A program made the position numbers and the translations under genes. From RGIG3102 sp964369915 (GTDB taxonomy: Bacteria > Bacillota > Clostridia > Oscillospirales > Ruminococcaceae): DNA of 64,000 nt. Location of the stretch: NCBI GenBank assembly GCA_964369915.1, contig CAYJGG010000001.1:1-64000 (forward strand). The letters are read 5' to 3'. Under the pieces are notes generated by a model, which saw only the letters and a program-made list of their open reading frames with translations, did no database searches and was not told the DNA's origin. Numbering within the stretch: the first letter of the stretch is position 1; each line of letters opens with the position of its first letter. Positions 43,939-53,941 of the stretch are shown here, one piece after another.

Positions 43939-45228
43939 ATGAAGGTATGTTTTCTAACCTTAGGTTGTAAGGTTAATCAGCAGGAATCTGCTGCTATGAT
44001 AGAAATATTTAAAAACAATGGCTATTGCGTTGTTTCAAATGATGAAGTTAGTGATGTTTACATCGTTAATAGTTGTACCGTTACTTTATCTGGTGATAGA
44101 AAAAGTATACAGTGGATAAATAAAGCAAAAAGACAAAACCCAAACTGCGTTGTGGCTTTAATAGGCTGTATGCCACAAGCATTTCCACAAAAAGCTGAAG
44201 ATGTTGTAAATGCTGATATTATTATCGGCACAAAAAATAAAAGCGATTTAATTCATATAGTTAACGATTTTTTTAAAACAAAACAAAGATATATTAATAT
44301 CCCATCTTTAACTGAGCTTGATTCTTTTGAAGAGTTAAGTAGTAGTGAAGATAGTTTGCATACTAGAGCTTTTCTAAAAATCCAAGACGGCTGTAATCGT
44401 GAGTGCACTTATTGTATAATTCCAAAAGCTCGTGGTAAAGTTCGCTCAAGACCTGTTGAAAAAATAATAGAGCAAGCAAAACTTCTAGCTAGTTCTGGAC
44501 ATAAAGAAATCGTTTTAACTGGGGTAAACATATCTTGCTATGGTCAGGATTTGGGGAATGATGTTTGTGATGCTATAAAAGCTGTTAGCGATATAGACGA
44601 AATTCAAAGAGTACGTCTTGGTTCGTTAGAGCTTGATTTATTCACAGATGATATGCTTGTAAGATTAAGTAAAATAGAAAAATTTTGTCCGCATTTTCAT
44701 TTATCACTTCAAAGTGGCTGTGATAAAACATTAAAAGAAATGAATAGACTATACGATACAGAATTATACACTAATATGATGAATAGAATTCGCGAGTTAT
44801 TTAACAACCCAACTTTTACAACTGATATTATCGTTGGATTTCCTAATGAAAGCGAAGAAGACTTTTTAGCTAGTGTTAAATTTGTTCAAAAATGCCAGTT
44901 TTTAAAAGTGCATTGCTTTTCTTTTTCTAAAAGAGAAGGAACGGCAGCTGCCACTATGCCAAATCAAATTGAAAAATTTGTAAAGCAAGATAGAAACAAA
45001 ACCATGACTTTTAAATCAGAACAAATTAGAGAAAAATTAATAAAAGATTTTATAGGCACCACAGACACTGTTTTACTTGAAACTAAAAACAAAGACGGAT
45101 ATTTCACAGGATACACAACTAGATATGTTCCTGTTTTAGTTAAAGATAACGGATATTCTCAAGGGCAAGTTTTGAAAATAAAATTAACTGAATTTAAAAA
45201 CGATAAACTTTTATGCGAAGTATTATAG
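43939..45228 (+). CDS. mtaB: tRNA t6A37 methylthiotransferase
   Basis: 429 residues. UPF0004 domain with Cys10, Cys46 and Cys77 for the second cluster; radical SAM CNRECTYC (Cys152, 156, 159); C-terminal TRAM-like domain. It converts t6A to ms2t6A at position 37 of certain tRNAs. It depends on the product of the pathway begun by the Sua5 gene at 28179. Separated from dacF by a 154-base divergent promoter region. Confidence 0.95.
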   Translation: MKVCFLTLGCKVNQQESAAMIEIFKNNGYCVVSNDEVSDVYIVNSCTVTLSGDRKSIQWINKAKRQNPNCVVALIGCMPQAFPQKAEDVVNADIIIGTKNKSDLIHIVNDFFKTKQRYINIPSLTELDSFEELSSSEDSLHTRAFLKIQDGCNRECTYCIIPKARGKVRSRPVEKIIEQAKLLASSGHKEIVLTGVNISCYGQDLGNDVCDAIKAVSDIDEIQRVRLGSLELDLFTDDMLVRLSKIEKFCPHFHLSLQSGCDKTLKEMNRLYDTELYTNMMNRIRELFNNPTFTTDIIVGFPNESEEDFLASVKFVQKCQFLKVHCFSFSKREGTAAATMPNQIEKFVKQDRNKTMTFKSEQIREKLIKDFIGTTDTVLLETKNKDGYFTGYTTRYVPVLVKDNGYSQGQVLKIKLTEFKNDKLLCEVL

Positions 45229-45315
45229 TTTTTTCTTTATTTTAATTTTAGTGAATTAATAAAATCACAAGATTACTTTGTAATAATGTAAAACTAATAA
45301 AATATAAATAATTAA

Positions 45316-45351
45316 AAAAATCCAAAAATGAAAATTCATTTTTGGATTTTT
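45316..45351. terminator. Bidirectional terminator
   Basis: 17-base arms with core ATCCAAAAATGAA / TTCATTTTTGGAT, two-base loop and U-runs, between the convergent genes ending at 45228 and 45359. Confidence 0.9.
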
Positions 45352-45358
45352 ATTTTTA

Positions 45359-47680
45359 TTATGGAGTTGTTTCGCCTTCAGTTTCAGTTTCTCCTTCACC
45401 TTCCTCTACAGGAGGAGAAGTTGGTACTACTGGCACTGGGATATTATTAATAGTCACAGTGCAGGTAGCTTTAGCTGAACCTATTGTTACAGTTATTGTT
45501 CCCGTACTTGTTCCCCCGGCTAATTCTTTACCTGTTATAAGTGTTATTACACCATTTCCATCAACTGTAAAGAATTCATTTTCACTTGAGAAACTAGGCG
45601 TCACGCTTTCTTCAGGTGCATCACTTGGATATGTAAGCACAGGAGTCGCTGTTAACGTAGCGCCTGAGCCTGCTTGATAATCAAGCGTTATTGAAGTTTG
45701 GTCTAAAGTTACTGATTTTACTACATTTGGTAGTTTTGCGACAGTTATAGTTATATCACTAGCAAAACTTCCCACTTTTGCAGTTATAACAGTTGTTCCT
45801 TCTGCTACACCAGTTACAAGTCCGTTTGCATCAACCGTTGCAACACTTGGATTACTGCTTTCCCAAGTGGCTGTTGTATCATCAGTTGTTCCTTCTGGAT
45901 TATAAACTATCGTAATTTGCATTGACTCGCCTAATGTTATTTCTTGCTTTGATGCTGAAAAAGTTATGCCCGTTAATGGCACTGGAGCTACAACACTTAT
46001 AGTGTGCTGTGTTGTTTTCCCATCTAGTGAGCAAGAAACTACAACACTTCCCGCTGTAGAATTTGAAGTTACTAAGCCAGTGCTCGAAACAGTTGCATCG
46101 CCTGAAGCAATACTCCAAACAGCATTTTTTGCATCAACATATGCATCTTGAGGATTTAATCCAAGAGTTAGTTGCGTTGTTGAATTTGTTGACATTTGAT
46201 TGCTTCCAGAAATTGAAATGCTATCTAAAGGCTTTAAAATAGTAACTTCAATGCTAACAGACACATTTGTGTCTTGAATTGTTGCTGTTATTGTGGCAGT
46301 TCCAAAGTCGTTAGCTGTAATTTTACCAGATGCATCAACAGTTACTGCTGCTGCATTATTGCTTTGCCAAGTTATATTTTTATTATTATAATCTTGATGG
46401 CTCGCTGAAACTGATAATTGTTCGCTAGAGCCTTTTGTTAAATTCAAATCTGTTACTATATCATTGTTTGCGTGCATATTAAGGGTTACTTTTCCAAAGT
46501 TTGCAGTTACTGTTACATAAGTTATATTCTCATCAATATCTGGCACTGTATATACGAGTGATGGATTTGCTGGAGTTGATATACTGCCATATTCTGCACT
46601 CCACCCAATAAATATACCGCCATTTTCATAATCTGCTGTTGCTAAAACTTCTTGAGTGCTTAATGTTCTTTTAACTCTTTGCTCATATTCACCCTCAATA
46701 CTTCCTAAATCTGAATCACTTGATTTAAACTGAACATTTACATATCCACCTCTTACTGCAAGTGGATCCGTTTGAATAATACCTGTTGGAGTTTCTTCTC
46801 TTGCAGGAATATCATTTAAAGGCATAGGACGTCTATCTTCTGCAATATATGCGTGAGTTCTAATGTATTCAAATAATGCATCCATACCAAGTTTACTTAA
46901 ATGAACTCCATCGCCTATTGTATAATCTGTTTTTGCAAAGCCTGTTGTTTCATCTTTTAAAACTTCGGCTGAATTTAAAAACTTAACGCCTTCTTCTACT
47001 GCAAGCTCTGATAAAGCTTTATTAAAGCTATCTATTGTTTGCATTGTGATTGCTAAATTTTCTCTTTCTCTATCAACAGGCGGTATTGTATTTATAATAA
47101 TATCTGCATACGGATACGCTTCTTTTATAATATCTAAAGATTTTTTGTATTCCTCGATAAAAGTTTCAACAGACCAGCCTAACGTATTATTAGTACCATA
47201 AGTTATAATTATTCTTTTTGGCTGAATAATCTCTAATGCATCTGCTATATTAAGAGGAGAAGAATAGCCTTCAAAATATGCAATCTCTAAATCTTCTACA
47301 TGCTGTATTCCCATAGAAACAGCCGCTAAAACATTATCCCATGTTGTATGTCCATACATCATAGTTCTAACTGTGTTTGAATCGCCTATAAATAATGTTT
47401 CGTCTATATAATCTTGCCCTGCATCTTCTGTTAGTTCTAAAATAGTGCTAGTTTCTTCTAAAACAGAAGTGTCTATAACTATATCATTTTTATCATATTC
47501 TTCATCTTGTGCCTCAAGTTCAATTTGAGTAAAAAAGCTAGATAAACTAACAGCTGCACCAGCTGCTATTATAACTACTAACACAGAAGTTAAAGCAATT
47601 TTAAATATGCTTATTTTATCTCCGTTTTTTGCATCGTTAAATAAATTTTTTATATAATCAATTATTTTATTATTTTTCAA
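45359..47680 (-). CDS. SGNH/GDSL hydrolase with bacterial Ig-like (BIG2) repeats
   Basis: 773 residues, starting at TTG (47680) seven bases after GGAG. One N-terminal membrane helix (about 24-48) leaves the rest outside. The SGNH domain (about 90-275) has the nucleophile in FIGDSN (Ser101), TYGTNN as the N block and DGVHLSK with the catalytic Asp/His. Then about 350-760 holds BIG2-type repeats (recurring SVDASGKITANDFGTATIT, VATVDANGLVTGVAEGTTVITA) and an acidic Pro/Glu/Thr tail without a sortase signal. Likely a surface esterase, possibly deacetylating cell-wall polymer or glycans (inference). Confidence 0.88.
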   Translation of the reverse strand: MKNNKIIDYIKNLFNDAKNGDKISIFKIALTSVLVVIIAAGAAVSLSSFFTQIELEAQDEEYDKNDIVIDTSVLEETSTILELTEDAGQDYIDETLFIGDSNTVRTMMYGHTTWDNVLAAVSMGIQHVEDLEIAYFEGYSSPLNIADALEIIQPKRIIITYGTNNTLGWSVETFIEEYKKSLDIIKEAYPYADIIINTIPPVDRERENLAITMQTIDSFNKALSELAVEEGVKFLNSAEVLKDETTGFAKTDYTIGDGVHLSKLGMDALFEYIRTHAYIAEDRRPMPLNDIPAREETPTGIIQTDPLAVRGGYVNVQFKSSDSDLGSIEGEYEQRVKRTLSTQEVLATADYENGGIFIGWSAEYGSISTPANPSLVYTVPDIDENITYVTVTANFGKVTLNMHANNDIVTDLNLTKGSSEQLSVSASHQDYNNKNITWQSNNAAAVTVDASGKITANDFGTATITATIQDTNVSVSIEVTILKPLDSISISGSNQMSTNSTTQLTLGLNPQDAYVDAKNAVWSIASGDATVSSTGLVTSNSTAGSVVVSCSLDGKTTQHTISVVAPVPLTGITFSASKQEITLGESMQITIVYNPEGTTDDTTATWESSNPSVATVDANGLVTGVAEGTTVITAKVGSFASDITITVAKLPNVVKSVTLDQTSITLDYQAGSGATLTATPVLTYPSDAPEESVTPSFSSENEFFTVDGNGVITLITGKELAGGTSTGTITVTIGSAKATCTVTINNIPVPVVPTSPPVEEGEGETETEGETTP

Positions 47681-47819
47681 TTCTTCTCTCCTTTTTAATT
47701 AATCACTCAAAATTAATTCTACTACAAATCGATAAAAAAATAAAGATAAAATTTTATTTTTTAAGAATTTTGTAATTTTATCAACATATTTAGTATTGTC
47801 AGATTTTTTTCTTTTTAAA

Positions 47820-47860
47820 TTAAAATCAGTCAGCTATTTTTTAGCCAACTGATTTTAAAT
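47820..47860 (-). terminator. Probable terminator
   Basis: TAAAATCAGT...ACTGATTTTA with an inner GCTA/TAGC stem and U-rich flank, overlapping the stop codon of the gene ending at 47860. Confidence 0.6.
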
Positions 47861-48264
47861 TAAAACCTATCTATAAACATTAATAAACTATTTGCAAAAT
47901 CTGATAGTAGCGGAAAATTTAAAGGCTCGTCTTTTGCTGCTTTAATAATTCCTAATATCGCAATACCGCTAGTTATTAAAGATATCACTAACACAGCCAT
48001 ACCAGAAACACTAGCAATTAAAACTCCTAAAAACGGAATTATAACACCTAGCATTGAAATTAGTGATAAAACTAAATAAGCAAGATTTGCTGTAAATTGC
48101 AGAGCCATAGCTTCTAAAACAGTTCTTGATGTTTGGTCGTCTTTTTCAGCTAGTACAACAAACAATGATAAAACTATCAGTATTACTGTTTGATTAAATA
48201 AAACTAAAGCAAACGCCCCTACTCCATATAGTATTAATGGTATTCCATATCTTCCTTTATGCAT
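47860..48264 (-). CDS. Small membrane protein, DUF4870-like
   Basis: 134 residues with three or four hydrophobic helices; a polar LAEKDDQTSRTVLEAMALQ stretch separates the first from the rest. The pattern is like the DUF4870/Tic20-like family, function unknown. It begins 2 bases after the threonine aldolase gene, so is cotranscribed with it. Confidence 0.75.
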   Translation of the reverse strand: MHKGRYGIPLILYGVGAFALVLFNQTVILIVLSLFVVLAEKDDQTSRTVLEAMALQFTANLAYLVLSLISMLGVIIPFLGVLIASVSGMAVLVISLITSGIAILGIIKAAKDEPLNFPLLSDFANSLLMFIDRF

Positions 48265-48266
48265 AA

Positions 48267-49310
48267 TTATTTTTCCTTTTCTTCTTTTAATATTTTTTCT
48301 AATGTGTCTGCAACAAAAACAACTTCATTACTAGATACATCATTATTCGTTATAAACCTTAAATAACCAAATTCTTCTCCTGCTATTTTAATTCCTTTTT
48401 CAAGCATTTTTGAAGGGAGTGAAGCTATAAATTCTTTGCTTTTATTAATTTTAAAAAACACTAAATTTACATCAACATTACTTGATAAAACAGTTACATC
48501 TTTCATTTTCGCTAGTCTTTTTGCTAGGTATTTTGCATTGTCATGGTCTATTTGCAATCTTTTAACCATTTTTTCAATACCTATAATTCCACAAGCGGCG
48601 ATAAGTCCTGCTTGCGCCATATTTCCGCCTAGCACCTGTCTTTTCTTTCTTGCTTTTTCTATAAATTCTTTATCACCACATAAAACACTTCCTACCGGTG
48701 CACAAAGACCTTTTGAAAGGCAAACCATAACAGAATCAGAATACTGTGCAAGTTCTTTTGCCTCAACATTTAAACTTACTGCAGCATTAAATAATCTTGC
48801 ACCGTCTAAATGAACAGGCATATTAAATTCTTTTGCAGTTTTATATATTTCTTTCATTTCTAAAGCCGATACAACTTTTCCATTTGATAAAGCATTTTCA
48901 AGGCACACAAGACTTGTTTTTGATGAAAATTCTTCTTTATTTTTTAAAAATTCTCTTTTAATAATTCCAGGAGTTAATTTATCGTCTTTACATTCTAATA
49001 CGTTCACTCTTATCCCTGATAAAACTGCCGCTGCACCCACTTCATGAACAATAATATGGCTATTTGATGAAACTATCATTTCATCTCCCCTTGTAGTATG
49101 TGTCATAACTGCAATTTGATTACCCATAGTTCCAGAAGCCACAAATAATCCTGCTTCTTTGCCCATTTTAGTAGCGCATAGTTTTTCAAGATTTTTAACT
49201 GTTGGATCTTCACCAAAGGTGTCATCTCCTACAGGCGCAGTATACATAGCTTCTCTCATTTCTTGAGTTGGCTGTGTTACACTATCACTCCTTAAATCTA
49301 TGTATTTCAT
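48267..49310 (-). CDS. ltaE: Low-specificity L-threonine aldolase
   Basis: 347 residues from the ATG at 49310; an ATG at 49322 is immediately adjacent to AAAGGA and too close. RSDSVTQPTQEMREAM, GDDTFGEDPTV and CLSKGLCAPVGSV (Schiff-base Lys) are the PLP fold-type I threonine aldolase motifs. Cleaves threonine and allo-threonine to glycine and acetaldehyde. Glycine from it could feed one-carbon metabolism, where fhs (55318) works. Confidence 0.93.
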   Translation of the reverse strand: MKYIDLRSDSVTQPTQEMREAMYTAPVGDDTFGEDPTVKNLEKLCATKMGKEAGLFVASGTMGNQIAVMTHTTRGDEMIVSSNSHIIVHEVGAAAVLSGIRVNVLECKDDKLTPGIIKREFLKNKEEFSSKTSLVCLENALSNGKVVSALEMKEIYKTAKEFNMPVHLDGARLFNAAVSLNVEAKELAQYSDSVMVCLSKGLCAPVGSVLCGDKEFIEKARKKRQVLGGNMAQAGLIAACGIIGIEKMVKRLQIDHDNAKYLAKRLAKMKDVTVLSSNVDVNLVFFKINKSKEFIASLPSKMLEKGIKIAGEEFGYLRFITNNDVSSNEVVFVADTLEKILKEEKEK

Positions 49311-49429
49311 TTTTTCTTCCATTCCTTTATCAATGTTTTATCAGATTTTATGCTAAATTTATAAATATAATTAAAAGCATCAAAATTTACGAATTATCTT
49401 TTTTTGCTAGATAATTAATATCACAAAAC

Positions 49430-52400
49430 TTATCCTATATTAGTTAATTGTACACCTGTATAGTAATGAGTTAGGATTTGAGAATAACTCCATCCTTCAT
49501 TAACAGCATATAATTGTGCTCCCCATTGGCTTAATCCAACTCCGTGTCCATATCCTCTTGTTGTTAGTATAAATACATCATTTTCATAAACTATATCAAA
49601 TGCTGCACTTCTAATTGAAACACCAATATCTCTAAGGTATGTATCTTTAAATTTAGTTCCTGTAAACGATTTATCTCCAAGACTTAAATGATATGTGTAT
49701 CCGCCTGATGTATAATCAATAATATTAAACCAAGTGCTTGGATCTTCTCCTAAAGTAGCTCCTATATTCTCAGCTATTTCTTCTACTTGCTCTATAGTTA
49801 AAGTATATGATGTTTCATAACTTGGCGATAAATAATCATATTTACTTTCAACAGAAACTAAATGAGATAATGTTCCTCCCCAAACTTCAACAGAAGCATT
49901 TGTTCTTCCTGCTACTGAGGCTGTGTAAGGAGTGTAAATAGGAGTTGAGCCATTAGTTGTTATTATTATATCATCAACTTGTGAAACCACATCTATAACT
50001 GATTGAGCAGGTGAAGTTCTTCCTACAACTGCAGGCGCTGAATCTCCAATGCTGTGTCTATATTTTATGTAGGTATGCGTTGCAACTGCTTGAGCTTTTA
50101 AAGCCTCAGGATGCCAGGATGAACTCATCTCTAATGCAACAACTTGACTTAAAATATTAGTCACTGTATCTGTTACAACAGCTCCATTCATAGTTACAGT
50201 TAGCATTGGCTCTGTTGGAGTAGGTGCAGTTGTTTGTGTTGGTGTAGTAGTCACCGTTGGTGCAGGAGTCTGTTCTGGCGCTGGTGTTTCTACTGGCGTA
50301 GTTGTAACTGTTGGAGTAGCGGTTTTTGTTGGCTCTTGAGTTGGCTCTTCTGATGGCGTAATTGTAGGAGTCGGCGTTATAGATGCAGTTGCCGATGGAT
50401 TTTGAGTAGATGCTGTTGTAGGTGAGGGTGAAGGAATGTTTTCTGTTTCTTCTTCACTATCTATATTATCTTCACTACTGCTATCCTCTACTGGCGTTGC
50501 CTCATTGCCTGTGTTTACCCATACATAATTATCTCTATCATAGCTTTCTTTTGCCATATCCATAGCTTCAAGAGAGGTATCCGTAGTGATATTATTATCT
50601 TCAATATACCAACTAGATAAAACACTTGCAAACTTCACATCAACACTTGGGAAAGTGCTATTTGTGTATTCTTTACTAAATAAAAGTATGTATTCATTTA
50701 CGTTTACTTCTTGGATTATAATTAATAATTCATCATTTTCTAAAACTGGAACATCAACATCAAAAACACTTCTTGCTTTTGCAGAAATAATAACATCTTC
50801 TTTTACTTCAATATTTAATAATTCTTCTAATTCAATATCATTATAAGTGCCCACAGCGAACACTTGATAATCTATATATTCACCATTTTCAAAATAAGTA
50901 AACTTTGAATTCAATCTCGCCGAATCAATATTTAAAAAGTCAATAAAATTTTCATTTTTCATGCCTTTTAAATATGTGTATTCACTTATTTTATTTTCTA
51001 TTTTATAAACAGAATTTATTTCAGCTAAAGTTTCATCTTCGTTTTCTAAAACAACGACATCAACTTTTTCGCCTTTAAAACTTATCCAACCTTTCACATT
51101 TTCGTTTTGAGCTGAAAGGTTGCTTAAAGATTTTAAAGTGTCGCTCTCAAAACTATGTGAAAAAAAATCGGTATCTTGCCTGCTTTGTATTACTTGTGAA
51201 ACGCTCATATTTTTAGAAGGAAAAATCTCATTAAAAAAATTCCCAACTTCGCTTGAAACTGTGTTAAAATCAATGTTTGGCATATTATAATCATTAGCAA
51301 TATACACCCAGCCTATACCAGCTATTATACCTAGTAAAACTAATAAAATAAATTTTAATAATACGCTGAATATTGATTTCTTTTTCTTTTTAGGCTCTTT
51401 TATTTGTGCATTTCTTATTTCTTCTAAAACTGCTTCATCATTAGGGGTTACAACGACAGATGGCATTTCTAAATTTAACATAACACTTCTTAATAAATCT
51501 AAAGATGCTTTTGCTGAAAGTTGCATTATATCTGTTCTTGAATTTTTATCATAAAACAGTTTTTTATAATAAGTGTTTTCTCTATCGGCAACACAAATAA
51601 AAACTGTTCCAACTGGAGTTTCTATTGTCCCACCAGTAGGTCCTGCAAAACCAGTTGTTGCTATTGAGTAATCAGTATTTGCATATCTTAGCATATTAAG
51701 TGCCATTTCTTGCACTACAACAGAAGAAACGCTTGAATGAGTTTCGATATTTTCTTTATCTATTCCTAAAACATCAATTTTTTGCTCATCTGTGTAAGGG
51801 CAAAGACCTAGTTTAAACACACTAGATGCATCTTCCACGCTAACTAATTTTTGAGAAATTGCTCCACCTGTACAGCTTTCGGCTGTTGATAGAGTTTTTT
51901 CTTTTTCTTTTAATAATTTTACAATTGCAGATTCTAATTCTTCATCATTATCAGAATAGATATACTTTTCCATTTTTGAGTAAAGCTGCTCTTTTGCAAA
52001 AGATAGCAGTTCTTCTGTTTCATTTATACTATTTCCTTTTGCAGTAACTCTTACTTGTAAATCTCCTCTTTTTGCATACAAAGCAAACGTTGGATTTGTT
52101 TGTTCTAGCAGCTGCGAAATCATCATTTCAGCACTACTTTCACCTATACCAATAAGTCTGTAATAATTAGATTTTATAACGCCTTGAGTTAATTTAGATA
52201 AAAGAGGAATAATTTCAGTTTCCAGCATATCTTGCATTTCATGAGGAGGTCCTGGCAATAAAACTGCCATTTTTTCGTCCTCTATAAATATAACTCCAGG
52301 TGCTGTTCCTTTTTTATTTTTAATTATTCTGCCTTTTCTTGGAACATAAGCCTGTTTTATATTATTTTCTGGCATAGTTATGCCACGAGATTTAAAATAA

Positions 52401-52702
52401 TCTAATAAATCACTCTCAATATTTTTATCTAAAACTAAATCATCTCCATAAACTTTTGCAACAGTTTCTTTTGTTAAATCATCTTTAGTTGGTCCAAGAC
52501 CACCAGAAAAAATAACTATATCGCTTCTTTCTTTAGCTAAAGATGCCGCGGCACGCAGTCTTACAACGTTATCGCCAACTACCTGCTGATTAAAAACCGA
52601 AATGCCAATTTCAGATAATGCTTTAGCTAAAACTTGCGCGTTAGTGTTTAATATATCGCCCAGTAAAAGTTCGGTACCAACGCAAATTATCTCTGCTCTC
52701 AT
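49430..52702 (-). CDS. cinA: CinA-transmembrane-sortase-like-SpoIID fusion protein
   Basis: 1090 residues from ATG 52702 (AAAGGA upstream; a GTG two codons earlier is possible). Residues 1-170 are the CinA/MoCF domain (GTELLLGDI, SGGLGPTKDD, LPGPPHEM), 175-250 the linking domain and 255-412 the CinA C-terminal NMN deamidase domain (STAESCTGG, TTGFAGPTGG). A Lys cluster and one helix (446-469) span the membrane. Residues 525-685 resemble class B sortase (NVKGWISFKGEKVDVVV, DYQVFAVGTY) but lack the His and Cys. A Pro/Thr linker (745-832) leads to a SpoIID/LytB domain (835-1090; LEMSSSWHPEALKAQAVA, GRTNASVEVWGG, GHGVGLSQWGA). CinA alone is usually about 410 residues. The frame is continuous. Confidence 0.88.
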   Translation of the reverse strand: MRAEIICVGTELLLGDILNTNAQVLAKALSEIGISVFNQQVVGDNVVRLRAAASLAKERSDIVIFSGGLGPTKDDLTKETVAKVYGDDLVLDKNIESDLLDYFKSRGITMPENNIKQAYVPRKGRIIKNKKGTAPGVIFIEDEKMAVLLPGPPHEMQDMLETEIIPLLSKLTQGVIKSNYYRLIGIGESSAEMMISQLLEQTNPTFALYAKRGDLQVRVTAKGNSINETEELLSFAKEQLYSKMEKYIYSDNDEELESAIVKLLKEKEKTLSTAESCTGGAISQKLVSVEDASSVFKLGLCPYTDEQKIDVLGIDKENIETHSSVSSVVVQEMALNMLRYANTDYSIATTGFAGPTGGTIETPVGTVFICVADRENTYYKKLFYDKNSRTDIMQLSAKASLDLLRSVMLNLEMPSVVVTPNDEAVLEEIRNAQIKEPKKKKKSIFSVLLKFILLVLLGIIAGIGWVYIANDYNMPNIDFNTVSSEVGNFFNEIFPSKNMSVSQVIQSRQDTDFFSHSFESDTLKSLSNLSAQNENVKGWISFKGEKVDVVVLENEDETLAEINSVYKIENKISEYTYLKGMKNENFIDFLNIDSARLNSKFTYFENGEYIDYQVFAVGTYNDIELEELLNIEVKEDVIISAKARSVFDVDVPVLENDELLIIIQEVNVNEYILLFSKEYTNSTFPSVDVKFASVLSSWYIEDNNITTDTSLEAMDMAKESYDRDNYVWVNTGNEATPVEDSSSEDNIDSEEETENIPSPSPTTASTQNPSATASITPTPTITPSEEPTQEPTKTATPTVTTTPVETPAPEQTPAPTVTTTPTQTTAPTPTEPMLTVTMNGAVVTDTVTNILSQVVALEMSSSWHPEALKAQAVATHTYIKYRHSIGDSAPAVVGRTSPAQSVIDVVSQVDDIIITTNGSTPIYTPYTASVAGRTNASVEVWGGTLSHLVSVESKYDYLSPSYETSYTLTIEQVEEIAENIGATLGEDPSTWFNIIDYTSGGYTYHLSLGDKSFTGTKFKDTYLRDIGVSIRSAAFDIVYENDVFILTTRGYGHGVGLSQWGAQLYAVNEGWSYSQILTHYYTGVQLTNIG

Positions 52703-52736
52703 TTTCACACGTTCCTTTCTGTTTATTTTAATTTTC

Positions 52737-53921
52737 TTATTCTATATCTATAAAAATTCTTTCAATATTTTCTAATGCTTCATTTTCAAGCTCTAATAAT
52801 TTTTCCATATCCATTTTTTCTTCAGCTAATAAAATTTCTTCTATTTTAGGTTTTGTTTTTGGATGTGCTGGATTAAAAATAGTGCAGCAGTCTTCGTATG
52901 GTAAAATAGAAGTTTCATAAGTGTCTATATCCCTTGAAATTGCAACTATTTCTGTTTTGTCCATTCCTATTAATGGGCGAAGAATTGGAATATCAACGCT
53001 TTGATTTGTGGCTCTTATAGCACTTAGAGTTTGAGAAGCAACTTGAGCTAAACTTTCCCCTGTTACAATAGCGCCTGCTCCGTATCTCTCACTTAAAGTT
53101 TGCGTTATTCTCATCATACTTCTTCTCATTAAAACTGTGAATAGCTCTGGTACTCCTTTATCTCTTATATATTCTTGTACTGTTGTAAATTCAACAATTA
53201 ATAAAGGCATTTTACCTGTGTAATCAACTAGTTTTTCGCATAGAGATATAACTTTTTGTTTTGCTCTTTGGCTAGTATATGGAGGAGAAGCAAAGTGAAC
53301 AGACATTAAAGATAGCCCTCTTTTAGCCATCATATAAGCCGCAACTGGTGAATCTATACCACCACTTAGCATTAATGCCGCTTTTCCAGAAGATGCAACA
53401 GGCATGCCACCTGCCGCTTTTTGTTTTCCTAAATGGACATAAGCCGCTGTTTCTCTTATTTCAACCATAACTGTTGTTTGAGGTGTATGAACATCAACTT
53501 TTAAATAATGATGTTTTGATAGAATTCTTCCGCCGAGTTCTCTTGCTATTTCAGTTGAAGTCATGCCAAAGTTTTTATCACTTCTTCTAGCTACCACTTT
53601 AAACGTTTTTGTATTTGTTAAAACATCATCAAAATTTTCTAAAACAGTTTTTGTTATTTCATCAAAATCTTTTTTTACTATTATCGCTTTACTAATCGTT
53701 GCAATACCAAAGATTTTTCTAATTTTATCATAAGCTGTATCTATATCACAAAATTCATCTAAAGGCTCAACGTATATAACACTTTGAGATTTATATATTT
53801 TAAATTCACCTAAGTTTTTAACTCTTAGCCTTATAGCTTTCATAATTTGAGATTCGAAAGTTGATTTATTTAAGCCTTTTAAAACTACCTCTCCTAGGTA
53901 GCAAATAATTAGTTGTTTCAT
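52737..53921 (-). CDS. thiI: tRNA 4-thiouridine synthase
   Basis: 394 residues. N-terminal ferredoxin-like/THUMP region and PP-loop ATPase (LMLSGGIDSPVAAYMM). There is no C-terminal rhodanese domain, the short form in which sulfur is passed directly from a partner desulfurase. That partner is encoded just upstream. Makes s4U8 in tRNA, a UV sensor, and may serve thiamin synthesis. Confidence 0.96.
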   Translation of the reverse strand: MKQLIICYLGEVVLKGLNKSTFESQIMKAIRLRVKNLGEFKIYKSQSVIYVEPLDEFCDIDTAYDKIRKIFGIATISKAIIVKKDFDEITKTVLENFDDVLTNTKTFKVVARRSDKNFGMTSTEIARELGGRILSKHHYLKVDVHTPQTTVMVEIRETAAYVHLGKQKAAGGMPVASSGKAALMLSGGIDSPVAAYMMAKRGLSLMSVHFASPPYTSQRAKQKVISLCEKLVDYTGKMPLLIVEFTTVQEYIRDKGVPELFTVLMRRSMMRITQTLSERYGAGAIVTGESLAQVASQTLSAIRATNQSVDIPILRPLIGMDKTEIVAISRDIDTYETSILPYEDCCTIFNPAHPKTKPKIEEILLAEEKMDMEKLLELENEALENIERIFIDIE

Positions 53922-53941
53922 TTTTATTAATATTCCTCTTT

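Noticed and set aside
45342..45677. 111-residue Val/Pro/Ser-rich frame
   Set aside because: Antisense to the BIG2 repeat and acidic tail of the SGNH protein; it also begins inside the terminator.
50190..50430. Repetitive GTTGGAGTAG-like tract suggesting a tandem repeat array or CRISPR
   Set aside because: It is the coding sequence of the Pro/Thr linker in the CinA-SpoIID fusion; units are irregular and lack spacers.
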